Below, in pieces: positions 53,950 to 62,680 of a stretch of 64,000 nt of DNA. The stretch lies in the NCBI GenBank assembly GCA_964596125.1, contig CAZQRP010000001.1, positions 186,001-250,000 of the forward strand, given 5' to 3'. The DNA is from CAZQRP01 sp964596125 (GTDB taxonomy: Bacteria > Chloroflexota > Dehalococcoidia > GIF9 > UBA5629). Under the pieces are notes generated by a model. The model ran no database searches. It was not told the origin of the DNA and saw only the letters and a program-made list of their open reading frames with translations. The stretch's first letter is position 1, and each line of letters opens with the position of its first letter. The position numbers were made by a program, and so were the translations under genes.

Positions 53950-54966
53950 CTATGGCAGGCGGTTGAACCACAGCAACGAAAGAAATCCGGCAATGAGCAA
54001 GAGGACAGCCGCAAGAGCGGTAAATCCCGCCGTGAGCTCGGTCTCCTCTGTTTCCATAACGAGCTGTGTGCTCAGGTTTTCATAGATGTCGTGCAGGTCA
54101 GTTTCACTGTCTGCTTTGAAGTACCTGGCATCTGTCTTTTCGGCAATACTCTTGAGCGTTACTTCGTCCAGCCGTACCCGTCTGGACCACCCTTCGATGC
54201 CTAAAATTGTTCCCTCGGGGCTTCCTAAGCCGACGGTGTAAACGCGCACGCCATGGTCCGCTGCCAGTTCAGCTACTTCAAGGGGAGGAGGTCCCGTGTT
54301 GCTCTCACCGTCGCTCAACAGAATGATAACCGCATGGGAATACGTGCCGGGGGGCAGCGGCTTCGGAACAGGTGCCAGCTCATAGGGGCTAAACGGACCA
54401 CGCGACAAGGGTTCTGATTCCAAGCCTTGCTCTTCGAAAATCGCTTCCAGTGATGTGATGATGCCGCTTCCGACCGCTGTGCGGCGCTGCGGTGTCAGCC
54501 GGTCGATTGAGGCAAGCACTTCTTCGCGGTCTGTCGTCGGCGCTTGCACAACTGAAGCACCGCCGCTGAACGAAACAACGCCGATGCGGACATGACGCGG
54601 TTGCTTTTCTACGAACAGTCGTGCCGCTGATTTCGCGGCTCCTATCCGATTTGGTTCAAGATCCTCTGCCCTCATACTTCCCGAAACATCGAGCGTGAGG
54701 ATGACCGTTGCCTGCTGTGAGGGCAGTGTGACAACGGCAGTCGGACGCGCAAGCCCCAGGACCATAGCTGCCAGAGCAATAAGGAACAGGACCGGTGGAA
54801 TGTGCCGACGAATACGGGGTCCATGCCCGATTGCTTCTTTGAAGAGTGAGAGGCTCGCGTATCGAAGTGCATATTTTAACCGCCGGCGTTGTACCAGGAT
54901 ATAAATGATGGCAAGCAGGGGTACCAGCAGCAGCAGCCACAACATATTAATCCAAAGGAATGACAT
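53950..54966 (-). CDS. VWA-domain membrane protein (BatA-like)
   Basis: A 338-residue protein with two N-terminal TM helices, a von Willebrand A domain with MIDAS motif DVSGSMRAEDL (DxSxS), and a C-terminal TM helix (about 312-332). Last gene of the leftward MoxR-DUF58-VWA cluster; such systems act as metal-dependent chaperones or stress-response modules at the membrane. Follows DUF58 by 12 bp. Confidence 0.88.
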   Translation of the reverse strand: MSFLWINMLWLLLLVPLLAIIYILVQRRRLKYALRYASLSLFKEAIGHGPRIRRHIPPVLFLIALAAMVLGLARPTAVVTLPSQQATVILTLDVSGSMRAEDLEPNRIGAAKSAARLFVEKQPRHVRIGVVSFSGGASVVQAPTTDREEVLASIDRLTPQRRTAVGSGIITSLEAIFEEQGLESEPLSRGPFSPYELAPVPKPLPPGTYSHAVIILLSDGESNTGPPPLEVAELAADHGVRVYTVGLGSPEGTILGIEGWSRRVRLDEVTLKSIAEKTDARYFKADSETDLHDIYENLSTQLVMETEETELTAGFTALAAVLLLIAGFLSLLWFNRLP

Positions 54967-54978
54967 GTATACCTCCGT

Positions 54979-55935
54979 TCACCTTGCCAGCCTGCTCGTT
55001 TCTCTGCGCTGAGGCATCAGACCACCAGCGCTCCCTTTGGCGAAAGCCGTTGGTGTCTTCTTTCGTTGCTTACGCAGCGCTGCAAATCGCACAATTTCTC
55101 TTACCAGGTCGTCTTCAGTTGAAAGTGTCAGCACGTCCACACCGGTGCGGGCAAACGTAACATTTAATTCATACTCTCTCCGCCGTGCAGCTTCGACAAA
55201 CCGTTTCCGGAACGTTCTGTCGTGCGTGTCGATAAAAAGCTGTTCACCGGTCTCGGCATCCTCAAAGAGTATTGTCCCGATATCAGGCAATTCGATCTCG
55301 CGTGGATCATACAGGCGGACCGCCAGGACTTCGTGCCGCTGAGTCAATGTGCCGAGAGGTCTGTCCCAACCAGGCGTGCTGATGAAATCGGAAATGATAA
55401 AAATGAGCGAGCGTCGCCGGATTGTTCGGAGCGCCGTTTCAAGTAACGTTGTCAGATTTGTGAATGGAGCGTGTTTCAACTGGGGCTGAGCGAGCAGGTC
55501 GTTGATGAGGCGCAGAAGTTGGGCTTTGCCGCCCTGAGGGGGTATTATGCGCTCGACTTTGCCGCTGTAGAAAATCGCAGCGACGCGATTTCCCTGCCGC
55601 GTAAACAAACGCGTCAGCACGGTGGCAAAATCAATTAGTAAGTTGCGTTTGAGCGTTTGCACCGTGCCAAAGTCCACCGACGGACTCAAATCAAGCAAGA
55701 GCCACAAAGTCACTTCGCGGTCTTCGATGTACTGGCGGATGTACGGAGTTTGCATACGTGCGGTAACGTTCCAGTCGATGAAGCGAACATCGTCGGAGAA
55801 CTGGTACTCGCGCAGATCTGCCAGCTCAAGACCGAAACCATGGAACAGCGTCCGGTAATCGCCCTGCAGGAGACCATCAAGGCGGCGGATCACCGTCCAA
55901 TCAAGGCGCCGTAATATTTTCTCAGGATTCTGCAT
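54979..55935 (-). CDS. DUF58-domain protein
   Basis: A 318-residue protein from ATG 55935, overlapping the MoxR gene end by 14 bp; a TTG 21 bp earlier is an alternative. The signature FSDDVRFIDWNVTARM and the VWA-like LWLLLDLSPSVDFG define the DUF58 family. It has no TM segments, unlike many relatives. Works with MoxR ATPase. Confidence 0.85.
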   Translation of the reverse strand: MQNPEKILRRLDWTVIRRLDGLLQGDYRTLFHGFGLELADLREYQFSDDVRFIDWNVTARMQTPYIRQYIEDREVTLWLLLDLSPSVDFGTVQTLKRNLLIDFATVLTRLFTRQGNRVAAIFYSGKVERIIPPQGGKAQLLRLINDLLAQPQLKHAPFTNLTTLLETALRTIRRRSLIFIISDFISTPGWDRPLGTLTQRHEVLAVRLYDPREIELPDIGTILFEDAETGEQLFIDTHDRTFRKRFVEAARRREYELNVTFARTGVDVLTLSTEDDLVREIVRFAALRKQRKKTPTAFAKGSAGGLMPQRRETSRLAR

Positions 55936-56938
55936 TGACAATATCACTTGTTTCAAACGGCTGCGCCGGGGCTGGAATGTATTCCAGGACCCGCTGCAGG
56001 ATCATATCGCTGGTGACACCATCGGACAGGGCTTCGTAGGAAAGGACAAGACGGTGCCGCAGCACGTCGAGTACCATGTCTACCACATCTTGCGGCACGC
56101 CGTAGCTGCGCCCGTGCACGAATGCCAGAGCGCGTGCGGTTATGATTAGGTTGATCGACCCTCGAGGGCTGGAACCATACATGATGTACCTGGCAATGTC
56201 CTGAATTCCGAATTTGCCCGGCTCACGCGTTGCAGTAACCAGGCTCACCGCATACTCGATCAGGGATGGATCAATATACACCTTTTCTACTTCGCGTCGC
56301 AGGTCAATAAGTTGCTGCGTGGTCACGACTGCTTCTACCTGATTGGGTGTGCCTGTTATTCGCTCGACGATGACAAATTCATCACCCTCGCTCGGATAGT
56401 CTACAAGCACTTTCATCATAAAACGGTCTACCTGTGCCTCGGGCAGGGGGTATGTCCCTTCCGTCTCAATCGGGTTCTGTGTTGCCATCACCAGGAATGG
56501 CTCCGGTACTTTATACGTTTCTCCGCCGATAGTAACCTGGTGTTCCTGCATTACTTCCAGTAGTGCACTCTGTACTTTAGCTGGGGCACGGTTGATTTCG
56601 TCAGCGAGCAAAAGATTGGTGAAGACGGGTCCCAGCGACGTGCTGAATTCGCCGGTATTTTGATTATAGATGCGCGTACCGACGAGGTCTGCCGGGACCA
56701 GGTCAGGAGTGAACTGGACACGCTTGAAGGTGCCGTGCATCGCTTGCGCCAGCGTTTTAATCGTTAACGTTTTTGCCAGGCCGGGTACGCCTTCGACCAG
56801 CAAATGACCTTGTGATAGTAATGCCACGAGCACGCGCTCCAGTAAATGGTCCTGCCCGACGATAATCTTCTTGACTTCGTACAGGACTTGCTCCATCAGC
56901 GGAGCCTCTTCAGTTTTCTTGGGCGTCTCTTCAGTCAT
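55922..56938 (-). CDS. MoxR-family AAA+ ATPase
   Basis: A 338-residue AAA+ ATPase. Walker A is GVPGLAKT, Walker B is LLLADEINRAPAK, and the QNPIETEGTYPLPEAQVDRF sensor region is the MoxR hallmark. ATG 56938 follows GGGAGG; a GTG 12 bp upstream is less likely. Chaperone-like, activates VWA partner proteins encoded downstream. Confidence 0.93.
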   Translation of the reverse strand: MTEETPKKTEEAPLMEQVLYEVKKIIVGQDHLLERVLVALLSQGHLLVEGVPGLAKTLTIKTLAQAMHGTFKRVQFTPDLVPADLVGTRIYNQNTGEFSTSLGPVFTNLLLADEINRAPAKVQSALLEVMQEHQVTIGGETYKVPEPFLVMATQNPIETEGTYPLPEAQVDRFMMKVLVDYPSEGDEFVIVERITGTPNQVEAVVTTQQLIDLRREVEKVYIDPSLIEYAVSLVTATREPGKFGIQDIARYIMYGSSPRGSINLIITARALAFVHGRSYGVPQDVVDMVLDVLRHRLVLSYEALSDGVTSDMILQRVLEYIPAPAQPFETSDIVNAES

Positions 56939-56988
56939 GTATCCTCCCACTTAATGCAGGTCTTCTTTTCTAACCTGCAATCTGAAAA

Positions 56989-57876
56989 TCAATATGGCGA
57001 TGGTCCTGCTGCAGCCGCTGCAGTCTCCATCGGCACCGCAAAACCGATACCTATGAAAACATCCTGGTCAGTTGGATTTAGCAGCGCTGTGACGATGCCG
57101 ACGACTTCACCATTACGGTTTACCAGTGGTCCTCCCGAATTGCCGGGATTAACTGCTGCGTCGAATTGAATCAGATTTGTCAGTATTTCGCCGGTCTTCG
57201 GCGATTTGAAACTCCGTTTCAGGCCAGAGACAACTCCTGCCGTTAGCGAGTTGCCTATTCCAAACGGATTACCGGCAGCAAAGACTTCATCACCTATGCG
57301 CAGGGTGTTGGAGCTGGTCAGCGTTGCCGGCACCAGATCGTCGGGGACTACATACGGGCGCAACACGGCAAGATCGTTTTCTGGCTGTTTCACAATAACC
57401 GATACCTCCGATTCGGTCCCATCTGCGAATATTACATGGACTTCTACCGCATCCTTGATGACGTGCAGGCTGGTTAGAATAATTCCTCCATCGGTAATCA
57501 CAACGCCGGTACCGATTGATCCTTCGGTCTTGTCCTCCTCTTCCAGGACCATTGTCTCGACACGCACCAGGGATGGATGGATGATTTCGTATGCCTGCGA
57601 TGCGTACGATGGCTTGGGTTTTGCGGATGCCAGAGCTTCCTCGACGGCGGTATCTATGTTGCGCTGGGTCAGAGGTTGTGGTTGTGGTTGAATGGTGTTA
57701 TACAGGAACAATGCCCCTAGTGTAATAAGAATGCCTACAGTAACGAGAAAAACATTGCGGAAGCGTGCATAAAAGCGGCCCAGGCGTTGTTGCAGGACTC
57801 CCAGACGGGTTGGTGGTGGTTCCGGTTCCGGCTGTGATTGAATAAGAGCAGGTGGAAACGGTCTATTCCGACGCAT
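56989..57876 (-). CDS. HtrA-like serine protease without PDZ domain
   Basis: A 295-residue membrane-anchored S1C protease. One TM helix at about 38-58, then the catalytic domain with His in ILTSLHVIKD, Asp in ENDLAVL and Ser in NPGNSGGPL. It ends right after the protease domain with an alanine-rich tail, without PDZ domain. First gene of the leftward cluster with MoxR 50 bp downstream; may process or be controlled by that system. Confidence 0.88.
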   Translation of the reverse strand: MRRNRPFPPALIQSQPEPEPPPTRLGVLQQRLGRFYARFRNVFLVTVGILITLGALFLYNTIQPQPQPLTQRNIDTAVEEALASAKPKPSYASQAYEIIHPSLVRVETMVLEEEDKTEGSIGTGVVITDGGIILTSLHVIKDAVEVHVIFADGTESEVSVIVKQPENDLAVLRPYVVPDDLVPATLTSSNTLRIGDEVFAAGNPFGIGNSLTAGVVSGLKRSFKSPKTGEILTNLIQFDAAVNPGNSGGPLVNRNGEVVGIVTALLNPTDQDVFIGIGFAVPMETAAAAAGPSPY

Positions 57877-58022
57877 AGTACATCAATCGATTTCATTGGT
57901 GTTTTTACAATCCATGTATGAATTATACTATGCAAATTTTAACAAGGAAAATAAACGGGCTTTTCAGTAATCCGTAGCCTGTTTAACAGGCATAAAGGTG
58001 TTACACTGGTGGGATGGTGCTG

Positions 58023-58838
58023 TTACTTTTTCAAGACTTCATACATATGTGCCACGTTCATTCGTTGCACCTCCCGTGCCATGGACTCAATACCCGGTGG
58101 CATGGGGTATCTGTCGAGGAGCGAGACATTATCTTGGGCCTCCTCCAGGCTCATTCCTTTATCAATAGCAGCAGTGACGGCCTCTATCCAGGCTTGAACG
58201 AAAGCGCCCATCTCTGGTAGATACTCTCGATTGCAGATGTTGCCGTGTCCGGGGACCAGCACGTCAGCCTCCAGTTCTTGCATTTGTTTCAGTGATTCCA
58301 GCCACACGTATGGTAATGCCTGGTTAAGGAAAGCTTGTACTCTAAAGACGACGTTGTCCGAGGTGAAAACCACTCTTTCCTCGGGAACATAGACTGCGAT
58401 CTGGAAAGGGGTATGTCCGGGCATATTGATAAGCTGAAACGTATGGTCACCCAGATAAAGGGTGAGCTTTTGGGAAAGGGTGATGGTCGGTGGGCGGTAG
58501 CTGAATCCTTCCATAAAGGAAAGACTATCAGGAGATGCGCGTTTCAGAAGCTCCTTAAACTGCTCCACCGATGCCGCTAAAATAGCCTCTCTTGTTCCCT
58601 CATGAGCCACTATAGTGCCTTCGAAGAAGTGATTGCCGGTGAAGTGGTCGCCGTGAGGCTCGGTATTTATCAGGTAGCGGACTGCGCCGTATCTGGCGAT
58701 TTCATTCCGCCAGTTTATTATGTCCACGGGGAATTGGGGGGTATCAATCAGTACCACTCCTTCCCTGGTGACCACAAAACCGGTATTACTACCCTGAAAA
58801 CCAGTTTCGACATAGACATTATCTGTAATCTTTTTCAT
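58023..58838 (-). CDS. metallo-beta-lactamase-fold hydrolase
   Basis: A 271-residue MBL-fold protein. NTEPHGDHFTGNHFF is the HxxDH-type metal motif with the first His replaced by Glu-Pro-His spacing as in quinoprotein-relay/SoxH-like members; INMPGHTPFQ and LVPGHGN supply further metal ligands. Substrate unknown. An AAGGGGAT site precedes ATG 58838. Confidence 0.85.
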   Translation of the reverse strand: MKKITDNVYVETGFQGSNTGFVVTREGVVLIDTPQFPVDIINWRNEIARYGAVRYLINTEPHGDHFTGNHFFEGTIVAHEGTREAILAASVEQFKELLKRASPDSLSFMEGFSYRPPTITLSQKLTLYLGDHTFQLINMPGHTPFQIAVYVPEERVVFTSDNVVFRVQAFLNQALPYVWLESLKQMQELEADVLVPGHGNICNREYLPEMGAFVQAWIEAVTAAIDKGMSLEEAQDNVSLLDRYPMPPGIESMAREVQRMNVAHMYEVLKK

Positions 58839-59173
58839 TCTATCCCCTTTCTAAGTCCTGTTACATGCTGCCCGGCACATCGAACTATAGCCTGTCACTT
58901 CTTTTTCGGTTAATGGATACTTTAAATGGTTAACACAGACCTGTCAATATATGTGGCCTGGATAAAATAGTGTTTTGTTCACACAGCCGGGCATCCCTAC
59001 ATTCCCTGGTGGTAAGGAACCGTTTGTTGCTCCCGGCTCCACTCGTCTATTCTAATGTGTCGTATTGGTTTTTATTGATATTAAAAGTGCATGGTATGAA
59101 GCTGCTCTATTCCCGCTTTACGTGTATAGCATCTTGACACCTGGTAACCTCCAGAGCTATACTTTTCGCTGTG
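58839..59173. other. intergenic region with tRNA-Ile promoter
   Basis: About 335 bp. Contains only the promoter at 59134-59163; no gene or repeat otherwise recognised. Confidence 0.45.
59134..59163 (+). promoter_or_regulatory. promoter of tRNA-Ile
   Basis: Consensus TTGACA (59134-59139), 18-bp spacer, TATACT (59158-59163). The tRNA begins 11 bases after the -10. Confidence 0.75.
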
Positions 59174-59250
59174 GGGCCATTAGCTCAGTTGGTTAGAGCA
59201 CGGTCCTGATAAGACCGGGGTCTGTGGTTCGAGTCCACAATGGCCCACCA
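59174..59250 (+). tRNA. tRNA-Ile (anticodon GAU)
   Basis: Acceptor GGGCCAT pairs with ATGGCCC; D arm with AGCTCAGTTGGTTAGAGC; anticodon stem GGTCC-type helix around loop CTGATAA with anticodon GAT; T arm with GGTTCGAGTCC. CCA is encoded at 59248-59250. Not in an rRNA operon here. Confidence 0.96.
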
Positions 59251-59365
59251 TAGCTCCACAAAAATTATTACCAAATAGAGATGCAAGTATAGTTCCCTAT
59301 ATGATTGGTAGTAATTTTCTATGTATTCATAACCCGGTATCTGCAATCGTATATAATTAGAGCGT

Positions 59366-59453
59366 GCTGAAAAACTCAGATTCAATCCCCAGTATCCCCC
59401 AATCTTGGGGGGATTTTAAAGCCCCGATTGTATCGGGGTGCCTCCTTTTCAGC
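59366..59453. repeat. MITE-like palindromic element upstream of etfB
   Basis: An 88-bp segment framed by the inverted ends GCTGAAAA and TTTTCAGC. Inside are two hairpins: ATCCCCCAA/TTGGGGGGAT (near-perfect) and CCCCGAT-TGT-ATCGGGG (59422-59438). No second copy in this window. The second hairpin could also act as a terminator or as an mRNA leader structure for etfB. Confidence 0.5.
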
Positions 59454-59481
59454 AGTCTCAATTGAATCACAGAGGTCATAT

Positions 59482-60267
59482 GTGAACATAGTTGTCTGCG
59501 TTAAAAGAGTCCCGGATACAAACGAGGCTGATATCGCTATAACCTGGGACGGCAAAACAATTGAGTCCGGAGATCTAGTCTTTGACATCAACGAATGGGA
59601 TAAATATGCGATGGAGGAAGCGGTACTTCTAAAAGAGAAATATGGGGGATTGGTAACCGCAGTGACTCTGGGACCGGAGGAGTCAGAGGATGTATTGAGA
59701 AGATGTATCGCTACCGGTGCTGATGATGCTATCAGGCTGACAGATAAGGCTTTTGAAGGCTCTGATGCCGGTGTCATTGCTAATGTTATCTACCAGACGG
59801 TTAAAGATATGAAATTCGACCTGATACTGACCGGTGTACAGGCGAGTGATGATGGCTACAGTCAAACTGGTCAAATGTTAGCTGCTCTACTTGAAATCCC
59901 ACACGCCTCTCTAGTGACCGGTATCGAAGTAACCAACGGTAAAGCCAGGGTACAAAGGGAGCTTGAGGGCGGGCTGAGCGAGCTGGTCGAGCTATCTATG
60001 CCAGCAGTTCTGACTATTCAGACCGGTATCAACGAGCCGAGATACGTGAGTATTATGGGCATCAGAAAGGCAGCCGGAAGGGAGATAAAGACACCGGGTC
60101 TGGCAGAGCTGGGGCTCGATGAGAATGATGTCGGCTATTCCGGATCAAAGATGAGAATAGATAAACTGTCGTTACCGCCGGTAACCAGGGAGGCCGAGAT
60201 TTTAAAGGGCAACCCTGACGAGATAACAACGACACTGGCCCAACTATTGAAAGACAAAGGGAGTTGA
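59482..60267 (+). CDS. etfB: electron transfer flavoprotein beta subunit
   Basis: A 261-residue EtfB/FixA protein from GTG 59482 (VNIVVCVKRVPDT), chosen for the AGAGGT five bases upstream; the 18 codons before it run through the MITE-like hairpin. The DTNEADI segment, GPEESEDVLRRCIATGADDAIRL-like region and the ASDDGYSQTGQMLA loop are typical. Carries electrons from acyl-CoA dehydrogenase. Starts the etfB-etfA-acyl-CoA dehydrogenase operon. Confidence 0.93.
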   Translation: MNIVVCVKRVPDTNEADIAITWDGKTIESGDLVFDINEWDKYAMEEAVLLKEKYGGLVTAVTLGPEESEDVLRRCIATGADDAIRLTDKAFEGSDAGVIANVIYQTVKDMKFDLILTGVQASDDGYSQTGQMLAALLEIPHASLVTGIEVTNGKARVQRELEGGLSELVELSMPAVLTIQTGINEPRYVSIMGIRKAAGREIKTPGLAELGLDENDVGYSGSKMRIDKLSLPPVTREAEILKGNPDEITTTLAQLLKDKGS

Positions 60268-60273
60268 CCTGGA

Positions 60274-61248
60274 ATGGACCGGATATTTGTGCTTGCCGAG
60301 CATCGAAAAGGCAGCCTTAGAGACATCACCTGGGAGATGTTATACAAGGGAGCTGCATTAGCCTCTCAGCTCGGTATCGAGCTGGCTGTCATTTTACTAG
60401 GTCATAAGGTAGATAGTTTTGCTGAAGCTCTGGCTCGAAGTGCACAAAGTGTACTGGTGGTTGAAGATGAGAAGCTGGAAAATTTCAACAGCGAGATGTA
60501 CCAACGTATACTATCCCGTTTATTGAATGAGCATAAGCCGGTCATGACACTGATCGGGCATACCGCCTTCGGCATAGACCTTGCACCCAGCCTGGCAACC
60601 GAGATAGGACTGCCGATGTGCACCGATTGTATTGACGTGTGGTTTGAAGGAGAACGACTCTTGGCTACGAGACAGATGTATGGCGGTAAGGTGAATGCCG
60701 AGGTCTCCCTTGCACCAGCCGGGCAGTATATAATAACAGTACGGTCAGGCTCGTTCCCGATTGAAGAAGACATAAATGCGGCGGGTAAAATTGAGAAACT
60801 AACTTTACCCCTTGCGGAAACGGACCGTAAAAACTTTATTGAGTATATTGAAGCAGTAGTTGGGACAGTTGACATAACACAAGCCGATGTTCTGGTTTCC
60901 GTTGGTCATGGTATTGGCGATAGCAAGAATATACCGCTGGTACGGGGACTTGCTGATGCTCTGGGGGCGACTTTATCCTGCTCCCGTCCTGTCGTAGACA
61001 AGAAGTGGTTGCCTAAAGAACTCCAGGTTGGGACCTCGGGCAAAACGGTCAAGCCGAAGGTCTACCTGGCAATTGGCATCAGTGGGGCCTTCCAGCATGT
61101 TGCCGGAGTAAAAGGTACTACTATTATCGCCATAAATAAAGACCCAAAAGCCCCGATATTCCGTATGGCTGACTATGCTATTGTAGGTGATTTATTCCAG
61201 GTGGTTCCGTTATTGAAAGAGAAAGTTATGGCACTGAAGAGAGGGTAA
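60274..61248 (+). CDS. etfA: electron transfer flavoprotein alpha subunit
   Basis: A 324-residue EtfA, 6 bp after etfB. The FAD-binding C-terminal domain has SRPVVDKKWLP, LQVGTSGKTVKPKVYLAIGI, ISGAFQHVAGVKG and INKDPKAPIFRMADYAIVGD. Forms the ETF heterodimer with the upstream gene. Confidence 0.94.
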   Translation: MDRIFVLAEHRKGSLRDITWEMLYKGAALASQLGIELAVILLGHKVDSFAEALARSAQSVLVVEDEKLENFNSEMYQRILSRLLNEHKPVMTLIGHTAFGIDLAPSLATEIGLPMCTDCIDVWFEGERLLATRQMYGGKVNAEVSLAPAGQYIITVRSGSFPIEEDINAAGKIEKLTLPLAETDRKNFIEYIEAVVGTVDITQADVLVSVGHGIGDSKNIPLVRGLADALGATLSCSRPVVDKKWLPKELQVGTSGKTVKPKVYLAIGISGAFQHVAGVKGTTIIAINKDPKAPIFRMADYAIVGDLFQVVPLLKEKVMALKRG

Positions 61249-61250
61249 AC

Positions 61251-62420
61251 ATGGATTTTCGACTTTCCAAGGAACAGAGTGATATTAAGAAGGCGGCCAG
61301 GGAGTTTGCCGAAGCCGAGTTTGACAAGGACTATATGCTCGATCTGGAGTTGAATCATAAGTTTCCCTGGGAGCTCCTGAATAAAGCGAGCGAACTGGGC
61401 TTTATCGCCATAGATTTTCCCGAGGAGTATGGTGGCGGAGGTTACGGGCTCATGGAAAAAGTACTGGTTCTGGAGGAGTTCTGCAGGATTGGGGCTGGCA
61501 TTGGTAATGCTATTGGAACCTCTCAATTTGCATCTAAGTTACTATTGCTATATGGTAGTGAAGAGCAAAAGAAGAAATATCTCCCGTCAGTATGCAATGG
61601 TACAGGGCTGCCTGCCGCCGGTGCCTTCACCGAACCGGACCTGGGAAGCGACCTGGTGACCGCCCCATTATGTACTACCGCTGTCAGCGATGGCAGCAAC
61701 TATATAATAAACGGCACCAAGACATTTACTACATTTGCCGATATCGCTGCTTTTGTTGTCGTGCTCTGCCAGACGCATCCCGAAGCCAGGCCTCCTTATC
61801 ACGGGCATAGTCTGATCATGGTCGAGCGACCGGCACAACAGCCCGGAATAGGTATCAGCGATTTTGTGAAGATGGGCTGGAAAACATGTGCCACGACACA
61901 AGTTTCTTTTTCCAATGTAAAAGTACCCAGGGAGAATTTGATTGGAGACGAGAACCAGGGTTTTTACCATGCAATACATTTTCTCGACGCGTTCAGAGTT
62001 GAGATAGGGTCTGTCGGTGTAGGAACGGCTCAAGGAGCATTCGAGAAAGCACTAGATTATGCCAAAACGAGAGAGGCCTTTGGTCAAAAAATTGGTGCGT
62101 TTCAGGCAATCTCCCACAAATTGGCTGAAATGGCAACCAGAATCGAGTCTGCCCGGCTTCTGGTCTATAAAGCCGCCGCTGAGTTCGACAGAGATGGGAA
62201 AATCGATCCGGTGCTCTCTTCTATGGCCAAGTGGTACTCGGCAAGGGTAGCCGTGGAAGTTGCCGATGAGGCTATTGAAGTCCTTGGTGGTCATGGCTAC
62301 ATGCTGGAAAACGAAGTTGAACGTTTCTACCGGGATGCAAGGGTGCTTGAGCTGATCGAGGGCACCAGGGAAATTCACAAGAATACCATTGCCCGTTTCT
62401 TGCTGGGAAAGTTGAAGTAA
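61251..62420 (+). CDS. acyl-CoA dehydrogenase
   Basis: A 389-residue FAD-dependent acyl-CoA dehydrogenase, directly after etfA (2 bp). The FAD/substrate regions FTEPDLGSD and ITGTKTFTT-like strand are present, and the C-terminal LIEGTREIHKNTIARFLLG contains the catalytic glutamate of the short/medium-chain type. Oxidises acyl-CoA and passes electrons to EtfAB. Fatty-acid or aromatic beta-oxidation; chain length unknown. Confidence 0.92.
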   Translation: MDFRLSKEQSDIKKAAREFAEAEFDKDYMLDLELNHKFPWELLNKASELGFIAIDFPEEYGGGGYGLMEKVLVLEEFCRIGAGIGNAIGTSQFASKLLLLYGSEEQKKKYLPSVCNGTGLPAAGAFTEPDLGSDLVTAPLCTTAVSDGSNYIINGTKTFTTFADIAAFVVVLCQTHPEARPPYHGHSLIMVERPAQQPGIGISDFVKMGWKTCATTQVSFSNVKVPRENLIGDENQGFYHAIHFLDAFRVEIGSVGVGTAQGAFEKALDYAKTREAFGQKIGAFQAISHKLAEMATRIESARLLVYKAAAEFDRDGKIDPVLSSMAKWYSARVAVEVADEAIEVLGGHGYMLENEVERFYRDARVLELIEGTREIHKNTIARFLLGKLK

Positions 62421-62680
62421 ACTAAGTTTATTTCAGTGATCGATTTTAACGGGTGACTGCCCGGTGAACAGAGTAAAAAAGTACTCCGTAAGACTGTCCT
62501 GACCCTTTCTGTACAAATACAGGGATGGAGTCCGAGAGAACTGAACGTATAACCAACAGGCAAACATTGGACTGGTCGGTCGGGCCGGCATTTTCCTTTA
62601 GCTGTATGAATATATTATTATTCTGTTAGGATACACTGGCACTAGTAAATGGATTTACCGGATTTCTGAAGTCAATCGAA

